From Gordonia paraffinivorans NBRC 108238 (GTDB taxonomy: Bacteria > Actinomycetota > Actinomycetes > Mycobacteriales > Mycobacteriaceae): 64,000 nt of DNA. Both the position numbers and the translations under genes were made by a program. Positions within the stretch are counted from its first letter, which is position 1. Every line of letters starts with the position of its first letter. A model generated the notes under the pieces. The model worked only from the letters and a program-made list of their open reading frames with translations, was not told the origin of the DNA and did not search any database. Positions 7,661 to 17,900 of the stretch are shown one piece after another. The DNA lies in assembly GCF_000344155.1 (NCBI RefSeq), contig NZ_BAOQ01000021.1, positions 1 to 64,000 on the forward strand, read 5' to 3'.

Positions 7661-8658
7661 CACGCTGCCCCCGATTCGTCGTCGGCGTCGACGTAGCCGG
7701 TTGCGTCCGCGCCGGCCGACGCCGATCCGGTGAGTGCGAAGAACACGTCGTCGAGTGTCGGCGTGTGCACCTCGACGTCCGCGACGTCGATCGACGCGGC
7801 GTCGAGGAGGTTGAGGGTCGTGCGCATCGCCGTCACGGTGTCGTCGGTCGGCAGGTCGAGACGACGCGCGTCGGCGACCGGACGTGCCGACGGCAGCAGT
7901 GTGCGCGCCGCGTCGAAGGACTCGTCGTCGTCGAAGGACAGGCGTATCTCGGACTCGTGGACTCGTCGCTTGAGGTCCTGCGCAGTGCCCTCGGCGACGA
8001 TGTGCCCGTGGTCGAGGACGGCGATGCGGTCGGCGAGCTGGTCGGCCTCCTCCAGATACTGCGTGGTGAGGAAGATGGTGACGCCGCTCGCCGTCAGGCC
8101 GCCGATGATGTCCCACAGCACCCGGCGGCTGCGCGGGTCGAGTCCCGTCGTCGGTTCGTCGAGGAAGATCACCCGTGGCGTGGAGACGAGTGTCATCGCC
8201 AGGTCCAAACGTCGTCGCATCCCGCCGGAGTACGTCGACACCGGGCGATCCGCGGCGCCGACGAGGTCGAAGCGTTCGAGCAACTCGTCCGCGCGGCGTC
8301 GGCTCTCTCCGCGCCCGAGGTGGCGGAGATCGCCCATCAGACGGAGGTTCTCGCGGCCGGTGAACAGGTCGTCGATCGCGACGGACTGCCCGGTGACCCC
8401 GATGAGCGAGCGCACCTTGCGTGCGTCGCGGACCGTGTCGTGGCCGGCGATCGTCACCGAGCCGGCGTCGGCGGGGAACAGGGTCGACGCGATGCTCACC
8501 GTGGTCGTCTTGCCGGAACCGTTGGGCCCGAGCAGCGCGGTCACCGAACCGGCCGGGACGGTGAGATCGATGCCGTCCAGGACTCGATGCGCGCCATAGC
8601 TCTTCGTGAGGCCGCGGATGACGATGTCGGCGCCGGCGGCGCCCGGCCGGTGGGTCAT
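7660..8658 (-). CDS. ABC transporter ATP-binding protein (DrrA-like)
   Basis: 332 residues. Walker A GPNGSGKTTT (about 44-53), Q-loop in VTGQSVAIDD, signature YSGGMRRRLDLAM, Walker B VIFLDEPTTGLD, and H-loop region TTQYLEEAD. After the ATPase domain a C-terminal DrrA-type extension (about 230-332) includes VEVHTPTLDDVFFALTG, seen in daunorubicin-type exporters. It overlaps the preceding regulator gene and the following permease by ATGA, so the three are one operon. It energises the permease; substrate unknown. Confidence 0.93.
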   Translation of the reverse strand: MTHRPGAAGADIVIRGLTKSYGAHRVLDGIDLTVPAGSVTALLGPNGSGKTTTVSIASTLFPADAGSVTIAGHDTVRDARKVRSLIGVTGQSVAIDDLFTGRENLRLMGDLRHLGRGESRRRADELLERFDLVGAADRPVSTYSGGMRRRLDLAMTLVSTPRVIFLDEPTTGLDPRSRRVLWDIIGGLTASGVTIFLTTQYLEEADQLADRIAVLDHGHIVAEGTAQDLKRRVHESEIRLSFDDDESFDAARTLLPSARPVADARRLDLPTDDTVTAMRTTLNLLDAASIDVADVEVHTPTLDDVFFALTGSASAGADATGYVDADDESGAA

Positions 8659-9167
8659 GGGCGTCGCCCTTCCGTCGGGGGCGAGGGGATCTCACCCGCG
8701 GCGATGAGTGCTTCCCGTTCCTTCCGCCATTCCTCGTACAGGGCGGGAATCCGGCTGCAGAGGAAGTCGGTGAACGCGGCGATCTCGCCGAGGACCGCGC
8801 GACGCTCCGGCGGGGCGTCGCGCAGCAACTCGAGGCCCTCGCGGGCGAGGGCGCCGAGCTCGGCGTATTCGGAGTTGTCCATGCCGAGCCCGCGGGCCGA
8901 CATGATGTCGATGGACACCCGGTCCATGCGTTCGCCGGCGGCCCGGGTGCGGACCACCTGGCCGACCGACTCGAGCGTCGCGATCGCGTTGGTGATCGCC
9001 GTGCGGCTCGCGAGCAGCGCGTTGCTCAGGTCGGCGATGGTGGGTGCGGGGGAGTCGCAGACGGCGAGGTATCCGAGCACGCGCCCGACCATCGGCGGAT
9101 AGCTGTAGCGGCGCGCGCAGAATCGGGCCATGTGGTCGGCGAAGGTCAGCTGCGCATCGAGTGACAC
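8655..9167 (-). CDS. GbsR/MarR-type transcriptional regulator of the ABC exporter
   Basis: 170 residues. The winged helix shows VGRVLGYLAVCDSPAPTIADL, then LLASRTAITNAIATLESVGQV and a basic wing VRTRAAGERMDRV; this arrangement is GbsR/MarR. GTG 9167 is used as the start; it lies inside a perfect 14-bp palindrome (9161-9174). No ATG fits. The stop overlaps the ATPase start, so regulator and transporter are co-expressed. The gene very probably represses its own operon through the two TGACAC/GTGTCA sites at 9161-9215. Confidence 0.85.
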   Translation of the reverse strand: MSLDAQLTFADHMARFCARRYSYPPMVGRVLGYLAVCDSPAPTIADLSNALLASRTAITNAIATLESVGQVVRTRAAGERMDRVSIDIMSARGLGMDNSEYAELGALAREGLELLRDAPPERRAVLGEIAAFTDFLCSRIPALYEEWRKEREALIAAGEIPSPPTEGRRP

Positions 9168-9215
9168 GTGTCACAGTGTGCGCGCATCTCCGAGATGACA
9201 CAAATGAGTGTCATC
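9161..9215. promoter_or_regulatory. Paired operators with TGACAC/GTGTCA half-sites
   Basis: Two palindromes share the same half-site. GTGACACGTGTCAC (9161-9174) has arms with no spacer and covers the GTG start. GATGACAC-N6-GTGTCATC (9194-9215) lies upstream. Both face the GbsR-ABC operon. Repeated half-sites with different spacing suggest binding by one dimer in two registers, or by two dimers. Confidence 0.75.
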
Positions 9216-9240
9216 CGTTGCGAGGACGGCAGGCGGCCGG

Positions 9241-9726
9241 TCAGCCGTCCTGTTCGTCGAGTCGCGCCGCGACGTCGGCGGGGAAACCACCCGTCGCGAT
9301 CGGACCCCACTGCGTCGGGGTGATGCGGATCAGCGACTTGCCCTGCAGGCGCATCGCCGCCCGGTACTCGTCCCAATCGGGGTGCTCGCCGGCGATCGAG
9401 CGGTAATAGTCGACGAGGGCGTCCTCGGCGTCGGGCATGTCGATGACCTCGGCGTCGCCGTCGATCTGCACCCATGCCCCGGTGAACTCTTCGGAGAGCA
9501 CGACCACACTCGCGACCGGCGTGCGGCGGAGGTTCGCGGCCTTGGCGCGGGCCGGGTAGGTGGAGATCACGATGCGGCCCTGATCGTCGACACCGCCGGT
9601 CACCGGCGACATCTGAGGCCGACCGTCGGAACGGATGGTGCTGAGGATCATCTGGTGGCGCGGCCGGACGAACTCCAGCAGTCCCGCATGGTCGACGGCA
9701 TCGGCTCTCGCAACGGTTCTCGCCAT
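9241..9726 (-). CDS. PPOX-class F420-dependent oxidoreductase
   Basis: 161 residues of the pyridoxamine-phosphate-oxidase-like split-barrel fold. Seen: LLEFVRPRHQMILSTIRSDG, PQMSPVTGGVDDQGRIVIS, RAKAANLRRTPVASVVV, then FTGAWVQIDGDAEVID. This is the TIGR03618-like actinobacterial group that uses F420 or flavin. ATG 9726 gives the family N terminus. The gene begins 10 bp after the end of the pyruvyl transferase gene, so the two are probably co-transcribed, although no metabolic link is evident. Confidence 0.87.
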   Translation of the reverse strand: MARTVARADAVDHAGLLEFVRPRHQMILSTIRSDGRPQMSPVTGGVDDQGRIVISTYPARAKAANLRRTPVASVVVLSEEFTGAWVQIDGDAEVIDMPDAEDALVDYYRSIAGEHPDWDEYRAAMRLQGKSLIRITPTQWGPIATGGFPADVAARLDEQDG

Positions 9727-9736
9727 GCCGCCGACC

Positions 9737-11041
9737 TTACGCGCGATGGGCGAGCAGCGGGGCCACCGGGTAGATGTCATGTGCGGACGCGACTTTCGCC
9801 TCGATCGCACGCGCCCGGTCCGCGTCGCCGAACCCGCCCGCCGTCGGACGCCCGGGAACGGCGTCGCCGGATTCGACGACGGTCCAGGCGGATCCGGCGT
9901 CGATGAGGGATCGGTGCTTGGTGGAGTAGTACTCCGGCATCGGCACGATCGCGACTCCCGGGTCGCCGGCGGCCGCGGCGAGCAGATGGGGGTGGAAGCG
10001 CGTGCTGATCCAGGTGTCGCCGCGCCCCGCGGGCAGCCCGTGGTACCAGATGTCTCGGAAGCTCAGGACGCGTGCGCCGTCGAGCCGCGATCCCAGGCGG
10101 TGGGGGATCTCGTAGTCGTGACCGGGGATTCCCTCGACGACGGTCACCGCCGAACCAGGGACGTCCCAGGCGTCGAGGGTCGCGCGGACCAGGTCGGTGA
10201 GCGCCTCCAGCCCCGATCCGCCCGGCCCCCGGAACTTCTCGGTGAGATCCGACTGCAGACACAGCACCACGCCCGGATCGCGTCCGGACTCCGCGGCGGG
10301 TGGCTCTTCGCGGTAGAGCGGGGGCATCGGCCGATGAAGCGCCAGCCACGCGTCGTCGCCCGAGAGGCGCACGTGGTCGAAGTCCGAGAGCGCCTTCTCC
10401 GACGCCGAGTCGCGGACATCGATCACGTCGAACGAACCGAGTGCCGCGGTCAGTGCCGACCAGGCGGGCTCGTCGACCGTGGGCACCAGGCCCTGGCCGG
10501 TCGCGACCAGTCGTGCCCCGCTGCGCTGCGCGACCGCCTCGGCCGCCACGAACAGCGAGACGTGGTGCGGCCACACGGTGTTGACGTATCCGCCGCCGAG
10601 GAGGTGGATGGTGGTCGACGAGGCGAGTAGATCCAGTCCGACCGCCAGTCGCGGCGCGAGGCCCGAGTCGATGGCCGCGCGCGACACCCACTCCCACGGG
10701 TTCGACGGTTCGGCGTCGCGCGCGTGATTGGTGAGCTGCCACAGGGTGTCGACCACGATCATCCGCGGATGCGCGTCGCGGAGCAGGACGTTCGCCGATC
10801 CCGGGCTGTGACAGTCCAGGACCACGGTGGCCTGGGGTCGGACGCGGGCGAGATGCCGCAGCCAGGTCCGGGCGATGATCTCGTCGCCGTAGTTCGGATA
10901 CCCGGTGGGGGCGACGAGGTAGATCACCTCGCGAGCACCCAGCGACCGGCCCACGTACGAGTCGTCGACCCGGCGCCGAGCCGACGAGTTGACACGGCCG
11001 GCCAGGGACCGAACCCGCTCCACCTGCCCCCATCTGGTCAT
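9737..11041 (-). CDS. Polysaccharide pyruvyl transferase family protein
   Basis: 434 residues. The N-terminal Rossmann-like region has VIYLVAPTGYPNYGDEIIARTWL, the GN/YGDE signature of pyruvyl transferases. The middle has HLLGGGYVN and the C-terminal half has DTWISTRFHPHLLAAAAG, with the conserved RxH. The family transfers pyruvate from phosphoenolpyruvate to cell-surface glycans as a ketal (CsaB/ExoV type). No glycan cluster is nearby, so the acceptor is unknown. ATG 11041 gives a basic N terminus that may contact membrane or substrate. Confidence 0.85.
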   Translation of the reverse strand: MTRWGQVERVRSLAGRVNSSARRRVDDSYVGRSLGAREVIYLVAPTGYPNYGDEIIARTWLRHLARVRPQATVVLDCHSPGSANVLLRDAHPRMIVVDTLWQLTNHARDAEPSNPWEWVSRAAIDSGLAPRLAVGLDLLASSTTIHLLGGGYVNTVWPHHVSLFVAAEAVAQRSGARLVATGQGLVPTVDEPAWSALTAALGSFDVIDVRDSASEKALSDFDHVRLSGDDAWLALHRPMPPLYREEPPAAESGRDPGVVLCLQSDLTEKFRGPGGSGLEALTDLVRATLDAWDVPGSAVTVVEGIPGHDYEIPHRLGSRLDGARVLSFRDIWYHGLPAGRGDTWISTRFHPHLLAAAAGDPGVAIVPMPEYYSTKHRSLIDAGSAWTVVESGDAVPGRPTAGGFGDADRARAIEAKVASAHDIYPVAPLLAHRA

Positions 11042-11128
11042 GGGGTGAGCCTACGGTGGCCGGGTGGACGAGCACGCCGTCGGTCTGCCGGGGTGTGACG
11101 CGCGCGACGACACGGCTCGCTCGGGCGA

Positions 11129-12754
11129 CTAACGGAAGGTCGACTCGAGATAGGACAGCGCGGCGTGCGTGTCGCCCAGGGGACCGCGGTATCCGATGTG
11201 GCCGTCGGGCCGGATCACGAAGATCGTCGAGCCGTCGGGTCGGTACCCCGCGGCGAAGTGGCCTTCGGTGTCGCGCAGCAGCGGGATCTCGACGCTGCCG
11301 ACCTGGGCCGTCGGGGCGGCGACCACATGCGCGGTCATGCGGCCGCGCGCGGTGGCGACTGCGTCGTCGGCGAGCGCTTCGAGACACGGCACCTGCGCGG
11401 GTCCCGCGGTCGCGTCGGCGTAGAGGATCAGCGCGTGGTCGACCCCGTCGAGCAGCGAGAACAACCGCAACGGGTGGTTGACCGATTCGCGGCTCAGCCC
11501 CGATGCGTCGGGGGCCCGCTCACCGGCGCGCGGCGCGGCCGCCGCGGACGGGAGCGCCGAGCCGGCGGCGAGCGGGCTGTCGGCGTAGGAGATCAACAGC
11601 TGCGCCTCGCGCCGCATGATGAAGCCGATGTCGTCCGAGTCGGCGCCGATGCCCTCCCGCGCATCGCGTACGGTGCGGCCGACGACCTCTTCACCGACCG
11701 GCCGCCGTTCGAGGTCATAGGTCTGCAACAGTTCCGGCGCGGCGTCCCCGTGGACGGCGAGGGCCAGCTTCCACGCCAGGTTGTGTGCGTCCTGGATCCC
11801 GGTGTTCATGCCCTGCGCGCCGGTCGGCGGGTGGATATGGGCGGCATCGCCGGCGACGAACACCCTGCCGCGCGAGTACGAGTCGACGATCCGGTGGCTG
11901 ATGCGGAAGACCGACGACCAGCGCAGATCCGAGACCGTCGCGGGTTCGGGCGCAAGGCGATCGACGACGGCCTGGATGTGGGACAGCTCGGGTGCCCGGG
12001 TTCCCTCGAAGCCGTGCGCGACATCCTGCCCGCCGGGCGCGACGGCCAGCTCGTCGGGCACGAACATCGACATGCGGTACCGCCCGCGACCGGGCAGCGG
12101 GATGGCCACGAGAAGGTCGTCGGTGGTGCCGTCGTCCCGCTGGTGCATCGTCCGGACCGCGTATCCGCGCGGCATGGACCAGTCCACCGCGACGTCGGCG
12201 AGCATGTACTGCTCGGGGAACGCCCCGCCCTCGAACGTCAGGCCGAGAGTCTTTCGGACCGTGCTGTGCGCCCCGTCCGCACCGATCAGGTACGACGCGC
12301 GCACGGTGCTCGACCCTCCGTCGAGGTCGGTCAGCGTGACGGTGACGGAGTCGTCGTCCTGCTCGAACGCCGACACGCGGATCCCGCGTTCGACGCTGGT
12401 GCCGAAATCGAGCAACCGGTCGCGCAGCACCTGCTCGGTGGCGTACTGCGGCATCAGGTGGAAGCGGTAGGGGACGTCGTCGGGCACGAACAGGTCGAAG
12501 CGCGACACCTGGGTGCCGTTGACGTAGATGAGCTGGCCGCGCATCTCGAGCCCGGCGTCGAGCACGGGTTCGACGACACCCATGCTCTCGAACACCTCGA
12601 GTGTTCGGGGTTGGATGCCAACGGCTTTCGCGTACTGCGGGGGCTCGGTGATCGGGTCCACGATCCGTACCCCAACCCCTCGTCGCCGCAGTTCGACGGC
12701 GGCGGTGAGGCCGACGGGGCCGGCGCCCGCGATTAGAACGTCGACGTCGTTCAT
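11129..12754 (-). CDS. FAD-dependent aromatic monooxygenase (PheA/TetX/rifampicin monooxygenase-like)
   Basis: 541 residues of the group A flavoprotein hydroxylase family. N-terminal FAD motif GAGPVGLTAAVELRRRG (about 9-25), the DG motif GADGAHSTVRK (about 160), and the GD motif VFVAGDAAHIHPPTGAQG (about 285). A C-terminal thioredoxin-like domain with DGHIGYRG follows, as in phenol hydroxylases and rifampicin monooxygenase. It would add one oxygen to an aromatic ring using NAD(P)H. ATG 12754 has GAGAGGAAG at good spacing. The upstream DNA has a GATAAT -10-like element (12797-12792). Substrate not predictable. Confidence 0.88.
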   Translation of the reverse strand: MNDVDVLIAGAGPVGLTAAVELRRRGVGVRIVDPITEPPQYAKAVGIQPRTLEVFESMGVVEPVLDAGLEMRGQLIYVNGTQVSRFDLFVPDDVPYRFHLMPQYATEQVLRDRLLDFGTSVERGIRVSAFEQDDDSVTVTLTDLDGGSSTVRASYLIGADGAHSTVRKTLGLTFEGGAFPEQYMLADVAVDWSMPRGYAVRTMHQRDDGTTDDLLVAIPLPGRGRYRMSMFVPDELAVAPGGQDVAHGFEGTRAPELSHIQAVVDRLAPEPATVSDLRWSSVFRISHRIVDSYSRGRVFVAGDAAHIHPPTGAQGMNTGIQDAHNLAWKLALAVHGDAAPELLQTYDLERRPVGEEVVGRTVRDAREGIGADSDDIGFIMRREAQLLISYADSPLAAGSALPSAAAAPRAGERAPDASGLSRESVNHPLRLFSLLDGVDHALILYADATAGPAQVPCLEALADDAVATARGRMTAHVVAAPTAQVGSVEIPLLRDTEGHFAAGYRPDGSTIFVIRPDGHIGYRGPLGDTHAALSYLESTFR

Positions 12755-12871
12755 GCGGAGGCTTCCTCTCGGACGGTGTTGTCGCAAGAGGATTATCATC
12801 GCGATCCGCCATCGGGCGTGACCGCTCGGGAAAACCGGTCCGGGATCTTCCTCGCCCGGGCGGGTTTCGGC

Positions 12872-12911
12872 CGGCGCGGGACCGGTCGGCGCGGGACCGG
12901 TCAGCGCGGGA
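12872..12911. repeat. Short GC-rich tandem repeat at the end of the NYN gene
   Basis: CGGCGCGGGACCGGT occurs twice in tandem (12872-12886 and 12887-12901), followed by a partial third copy. The repeats run over the stop codon of the minus-strand NYN gene. Slippage is the likely origin. The rest of 12755-12900 shows only a candidate -10 for the FAD monooxygenase. Confidence 0.7.
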
Positions 12912-13299
12912 TCGCCGAGGGGCCGAGGACCTCCGCCCCCAGCTCGGTCACCCGGGCACGCAGACCGCGATCGGCGGTCACGACGACCCGTCGCCGATCC
13001 GGCCGTGCGCGCACCTCGTCGACAATGGCGTCGTCACCTGACCCGGGCGCCTCGACGACCTCGACGTTCCCGGAGGAGCGGACGCCGCGGGCCCTGCCCT
13101 CGACGACCAGGACGATCTCCAGCGGCCCCGGCAGCGAGTCGAGACCCGTCACGGCCAGGGGTTCGAGACAATCCCGCAACCGCTCCGCGGCGCCCCGACG
13201 ATCGCGCCACCACCCGTCCGGGACCGAACCGACGACGTTCGCCGCGTCCACGATGAGCACGGGGGCGAGGGGAGTGGGTTGGTCGCTCACAACTGACAT
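12901..13299 (-). CDS. NYN/PIN-like nuclease-fold protein
   Basis: 132 residues. VLIVDAANVVGSVPDGWW (about 14-31) gives the first acidic and Asn positions, SGDDAIVDEV the second acidic cluster, and VVVTADRGLRARV the third, which matches the NYN domain of PIN-like RNases. A ribonuclease role is likely but unproved. ATG 13299 lacks a Shine-Dalgarno; an in-frame TTG at 13326 is the alternative. The gene follows the FAD oxidoreductase with a 42-bp gap on the same strand. Confidence 0.78.
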   Translation of the reverse strand: MSVVSDQPTPLAPVLIVDAANVVGSVPDGWWRDRRGAAERLRDCLEPLAVTGLDSLPGPLEIVLVVEGRARGVRSSGNVEVVEAPGSGDDAIVDEVRARPDRRRVVVTADRGLRARVTELGAEVLGPSAIPR

Positions 13300-13341
13300 C
13301 AGCCCACAACGCGGCGGGTGACGCAACCGTGCGACGACCGC

Positions 13342-14766
13342 TCACACGATGTCGCCGCGGCTGAACCGCCTCGACGGGTCGACGGCGGCCTTGATCCCGG
13401 CCAGACGCCGCCGGTTCTCGGCGCCGAACGCGGCGTAGGCGCGAGCCGCACGCTCGGGGCCGGAGACGAGGTTGAGGTAGGCGGCACCGGTCACGAAGGG
13501 GGCCAACTCCTGTCGCGTGACGCGCAGAGCGGACTCGACGGCGAGTGCGACCTGGGGATCGGGGACAGCGGCGATCAGTTCGAGGAGGAACTCACCGGAC
13601 CGCGCGCGGTCGTTGGCGGCCGTCGCCGCGGCACGGGCGACGGCGCCGCCGGCGTGGCGGATCTCCCCGACGACGAGCGGCGCGGACCCGGCGGCGGGCC
13701 GGACCCGGCGGGCGATGACGTCGATCGCGTCGTCGGGCAGGTCCTCGAACCACTCCGTGGTGACCAGGTGCGGCATCGGCTCCACCGGGTCCATGCTGAT
13801 CGCGTCGGCGTCGGTGAACGGCCGCTCGTCCCACATGTCGATCAGCGGGGTCCTCCACTCACGCCACTCGTCGACGAGGCGTCGGCCCGCGTCGACGTCT
13901 CCCGACCAACAGCCCCGCACCACGGCGAAGCTGCCGCCGCGCAACGGCTCCGGCACGTCGTCGGTGGGCGGGAGGTTGAGGATCGCGACCGCCGACGTCA
14001 ACTCCTCGGGTCGCGTGGGCGCCCAGTCGCGGAACCGGGCGAAGATCTCCTCGGCGTCGTCGACGGGGTAGAAGAGGTTGCCCGCATACACCGTCGACAC
14101 CTCCACGAGGCCGATCTCCATCGCGGTGACGACCCCCAGGCTCCCGGCGCCGGCGCCCCTCAGCGCCCAGAACAGTTCGGGGGAGCTCGAATCGGTGATC
14201 CGGCGTGGGGTGCCGTCCGGGGTGACGAGATCGAAGGAACGGACCGCGTCCGACGCCAGCCCGAAGCGACGCCCGAGCCAGCCGAACCCGCCGCCGAGCG
14301 TGTAGCCGACCGCACCGACACCGCTCGACGAGCCCATCAGCGGCGCCAGGCCGAACGGGGCCGCGGCGGTGAGAACGGTCTTCCAGGTGGCGCCCGCGGA
14401 GATCCGGGCGGTCCGGGCGATCGGGTCGACGGTGACCCCGTCGAGCCGGGAGGTGTTGACGAGCAGGCCGCCGTCGATCGGCACGCCGGTGCCGTGACCG
14501 GTCGCCTGCACGGTGACCCGCAGGCCCTCCTCGGCGGCGAACCGGACGGCCTCCACGACGTCGAAGGGATTCTCCGGGAGGGCGACCACGGCGGGCCGGT
14601 GCGTGACCATCCGGTTGAAGCCGGCGCACGCCTCGCGGTAGCCGGGGTCGCCGGGACCGAACACCTCGCCGGCGATGCGCGCGCGCAACTGCGCGAGTAC
14701 AGAACTGCGGGTCCGGACGGTCAGGTTCTCGGGCCCGCCGGTCGGGGAGGCAGGGGTTGCGGTCAT
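13342..14766 (-). CDS. FAD-linked oxidase (berberine-bridge/PCMH type)
   Basis: 474 residues. The PCMH FAD-binding domain (about 55-225) contains RVTVQATGHGTGVPIDGG, the site where many relatives attach FAD through a His, and VGYTLGGGFGWLGRRFGLASD, the diphosphate-binding loop. The C terminus ends in a BBE-like segment with NRRRLAGIKAAVDPSRRF, although the usual YxN motif appears only as AAYLNL. Such enzymes oxidise sugars, alkaloids or secondary alcohols using oxygen. ATG 14766 has AGAGGACG upstream. Substrate unknown; the SARP regulator upstream on the same strand may or may not control it. Confidence 0.86.
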   Translation of the reverse strand: MTATPASPTGGPENLTVRTRSSVLAQLRARIAGEVFGPGDPGYREACAGFNRMVTHRPAVVALPENPFDVVEAVRFAAEEGLRVTVQATGHGTGVPIDGGLLVNTSRLDGVTVDPIARTARISAGATWKTVLTAAAPFGLAPLMGSSSGVGAVGYTLGGGFGWLGRRFGLASDAVRSFDLVTPDGTPRRITDSSSPELFWALRGAGAGSLGVVTAMEIGLVEVSTVYAGNLFYPVDDAEEIFARFRDWAPTRPEELTSAVAILNLPPTDDVPEPLRGGSFAVVRGCWSGDVDAGRRLVDEWREWRTPLIDMWDERPFTDADAISMDPVEPMPHLVTTEWFEDLPDDAIDVIARRVRPAAGSAPLVVGEIRHAGGAVARAAATAANDRARSGEFLLELIAAVPDPQVALAVESALRVTRQELAPFVTGAAYLNLVSGPERAARAYAAFGAENRRRLAGIKAAVDPSRRFSRGDIV

Positions 14767-14885
14767 GCAGGGCGTCCTCTGGTGTCTGCCGGCGTGGATG
14801 CCGGGGCCGGGTCGGTGACACCGGGCGGCAGGACCCTCCCGGTGTGCCGATCAGCCTGTCCGAGGACTCTTGACGACGACTTGGG

Positions 14886-14901
14886 GCAGGCTTGGGCCTG
14901 C
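14886..14901 (-). terminator. Small hairpin downstream of the SARP gene
   Basis: GCAGGC-TTGG-GCCTGC, a 6-bp stem in the 196-bp gap between the regulator stop and the FAD oxidase start. It is followed by three imperfect 13-bp CCTACCC-type repeats (about 14908-14946). A weak terminator at best. Confidence 0.3.
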
Positions 14902-14962
14902 GGCTCTCCTACCCACACGGCCTACCCGCACCGCCTATCCGCTCACCCGCGCCCGTCGGGGA

Positions 14963-17900
14963 TCAACCCGACGACAGCCCCCACTCGTCGGCGAGCGCGT
15001 CGACCCGTTGCACGAGCGCCTGCGCGTCCTGGTCGAGGGCCGTCCGACGGGCACGGGCCAGGGTGTCGGCGACCACCCCGGGGGTGCGGCCGCCGACGTA
15101 CTCGTACCGGGCGCGCACCAGCATGCGATGGGCGTCCCCGTAGCGCTCCCCGGTCCGCGCGGCCAGGTCGTCGGCCCGGTCGAGGAGTGCGGCGGCGCCG
15201 GTCAGCTCGCCGGCGGCGATGAGGACCTCGGCGTGGAGGCCGAGCCAGAAACCCTCTCCGGTGCGCTGCCGGACGTGACCGGCGCTGCTGTCCTCCCCGG
15301 CGTCGCCCCCGCTGCGGTCGTCCCCGTTGCGCTCGACGGCCTCGAGCTGGTCGATACGGGTCAGGGCGTCGTCGACGTCGCCGGTCATCGCCCGTGCCCA
15401 CCAGTACATGCGCTCGCCGCTGCGGCGCAGGTAGGCGAGCGGGCCGGGCCGGTCGGAGTCGATGATCTGCCCGGCCTCCAGAGCCCACCGGGCGTCGCCG
15501 ATCATCGCCGCCGCCCCCACCGCGAAGATTGCCGTACCCAGGCGCGACCGCGGATCCCCGAGAGTGTCGGCGAGCGTGCCGAACAGGGACCGTCCGGCGT
15601 CTCGGCCGAGATGGATCGTGGTCGCCCAGGCGCGGTATCCGCGCGCCATCGCCAGCTGGTCGTCGCGCAGGCCCGGCACGGGCTCGATGGGGGCGTACCG
15701 GTCGAGGATGCGGTACGCCGCGCCGAAGTCTCCGCGGCTGAACTCGTCGAAGCCCGCTATCTGCATGCCCAGATGCACGACCACCGGATCGTCGGACCGT
15801 TCCGCCCGTGCCCTCAGCTCGGTGGCGAGCCGATGCCCGGTGTCGGTGTCGGAGACCTGGATGTGCGCGGCACAGCGGGCGTAGTCGAGGTCGGCGAGCA
15901 ACCGGGTGTCACCGAGAGCCGACGCAAGGGAACGTGCACGCTCCCGCAGATCGGCCTCCACGGCGAAGTAGCCGTGCGCCGACACCTCGCTCGCGTGCTG
16001 GGCGGCGATCGCCCGCAACTCGGCCTCCTGGTCTCCGGTGGCCCGCGCCAGCGTCGCAGCGTCACCGAGATGACGGCTCGCGCCGTCGAAATCGTAGGTG
16101 CGCAGGGCGATGTCGCCGGCGGCCAGCAGCGCCTCGATGGTCCGTTCGCGATCGGCCAGCGGACCTGCGGACCAGAGATGTCGCGCCATGCGGGTGACCG
16201 CGTGCGGTGAGGTGTTCGACGCGAGCGCGTCGGCGATCGCCAGGTGGATGCGTCGGGCGCGCGTCGACGGTATGCCGTCGGCGATGGCCTCGCGGATGAT
16301 GTCGTGGCTGAAGCTGAAGCCGAACGGGTCCTCGGGACCGAGGTCGACGACGCCCGCGGTCGCTGCCGAATCGAGCAGCTCGAGTGCCTCGTCGACGGCT
16401 GTCCCGGCGGCCGACGCCAGCAGGACGAGGTCCACGCGCGTGCCGATGAGCGCCGCGACGTCGAGGAGTTCGGACGTCTGCGGCGACATGCCGAGGAGAC
16501 GCTGCCGGACGACGTCCCGGACTCCTGACGGGACCGCGTTGGCGGCGATCGACCCCTGTGCGGCCAGGATGCGTGCGAGCTCCCGGACGAAGAACGCGTT
16601 GCCGCCGGTGCGCCGCTCGATCGACGAGACGGTGGCGACCTCGGGCCACTGCAGGGTCTCGCGGCGGATCAGCTCGGAGATGTCGTCGCCGCCGAGCGGG
16701 CCGACCGTGAGACGCCGGTGTTCGGGCAGCCGAGCGAGCCGGGCGAGTGTCGACGCGACGATCCGCCGGTGGACGGGGGTGCGCACCGACGCGAAGAACG
16801 TGACTCCGGGCGTCCGTCGGGATGCCATGTGCGCGAACAGTTCCAGGGATGCCCCGTCGGCCCACTGCAGGTCGTCGAGGACGATGATCAGCTTGTGGCG
16901 CCCGGCCACCCCGTCCAGCAGGTCCGCGGCCTGGTCGTAGAACTGGAAACGCGCTGCGGCGTCGGGCATCTGGCGCGGCGGCGGGATGACGTTGACGCCC
17001 TCGGTCACCATGCGCCCGAGCGGGCTGTCGAGCAGGTGCTCGCGGTCGGCGGGATCGAGGCGGGGGAGGACCGCGCCGAGGATCTGGACCCACGGCCACA
17101 TCGACGGCGCGGCGGGATCGTCGACGCAGCGCCCCCACAGCACGAACAGGTCCGCGGCCCCGGCCGCTCGCCGCCCGGCCTCGTCGATCAGCGCGGTCTT
17201 GCCCGCCCCGGGCTCGCCCTCGACGATCACCACACCGCCGGGACCGGTCATCGAGGCGAGCACCGACCGGTGCAGGGCGGCGAGCTCGTCGACCCTGCCG
17301 ACGAGCGCGGGCCCGTCGTCGGGCTTGGCGCCGAGCGGCCCGGTGGAGCCCGCGTCGGAGTCGGCCCCGGGTCCGTCGCCGGTGCCCGCCGACGACGGGC
17401 CGCCGTCCCGGCCGACCCTCGCCGTGTCGCGGGGCGCGGCCGGCGCGTCGAGATGCGCGGCCTGGTCGAGGATGTCGCGTTCGAGGTCGCGCAGTCGTGG
17501 GCCCGGATCGACCCCGATCTCCTCGGCGAGGATCCGGCGTGCGTTCGCGATGGCCCCGAGCGCGTCGGACTGCCGGCCGACGCGGTAGAGCGCCGTGGCC
17601 AGCAGGACCCACAGCCCCTCGTCGAGCGGGGATTGCCCGACGGCACTTTCGAGTTCGGTGACCAGCAGCCGATGGTCGCCGGCGGCCATCCGCGCCTCGA
17701 ACGACAGCTCGCGGGCGGCGCCGACCATGCGATCGAGACGGTCGGCGGCCTCGTCCCGGAAGGCGAGACCCTCGAACTCGGGGAGCAGCGGGCGATAGGA
17801 GTCGAGGACGTTCTGCAGGAGCGGCGCGGCCGCCGCGGTGTCGCCCTCCTGCATCAGGGTTCGCGCCGAGGCGACATCCGCGGACAGGCGCCGGAGATCG

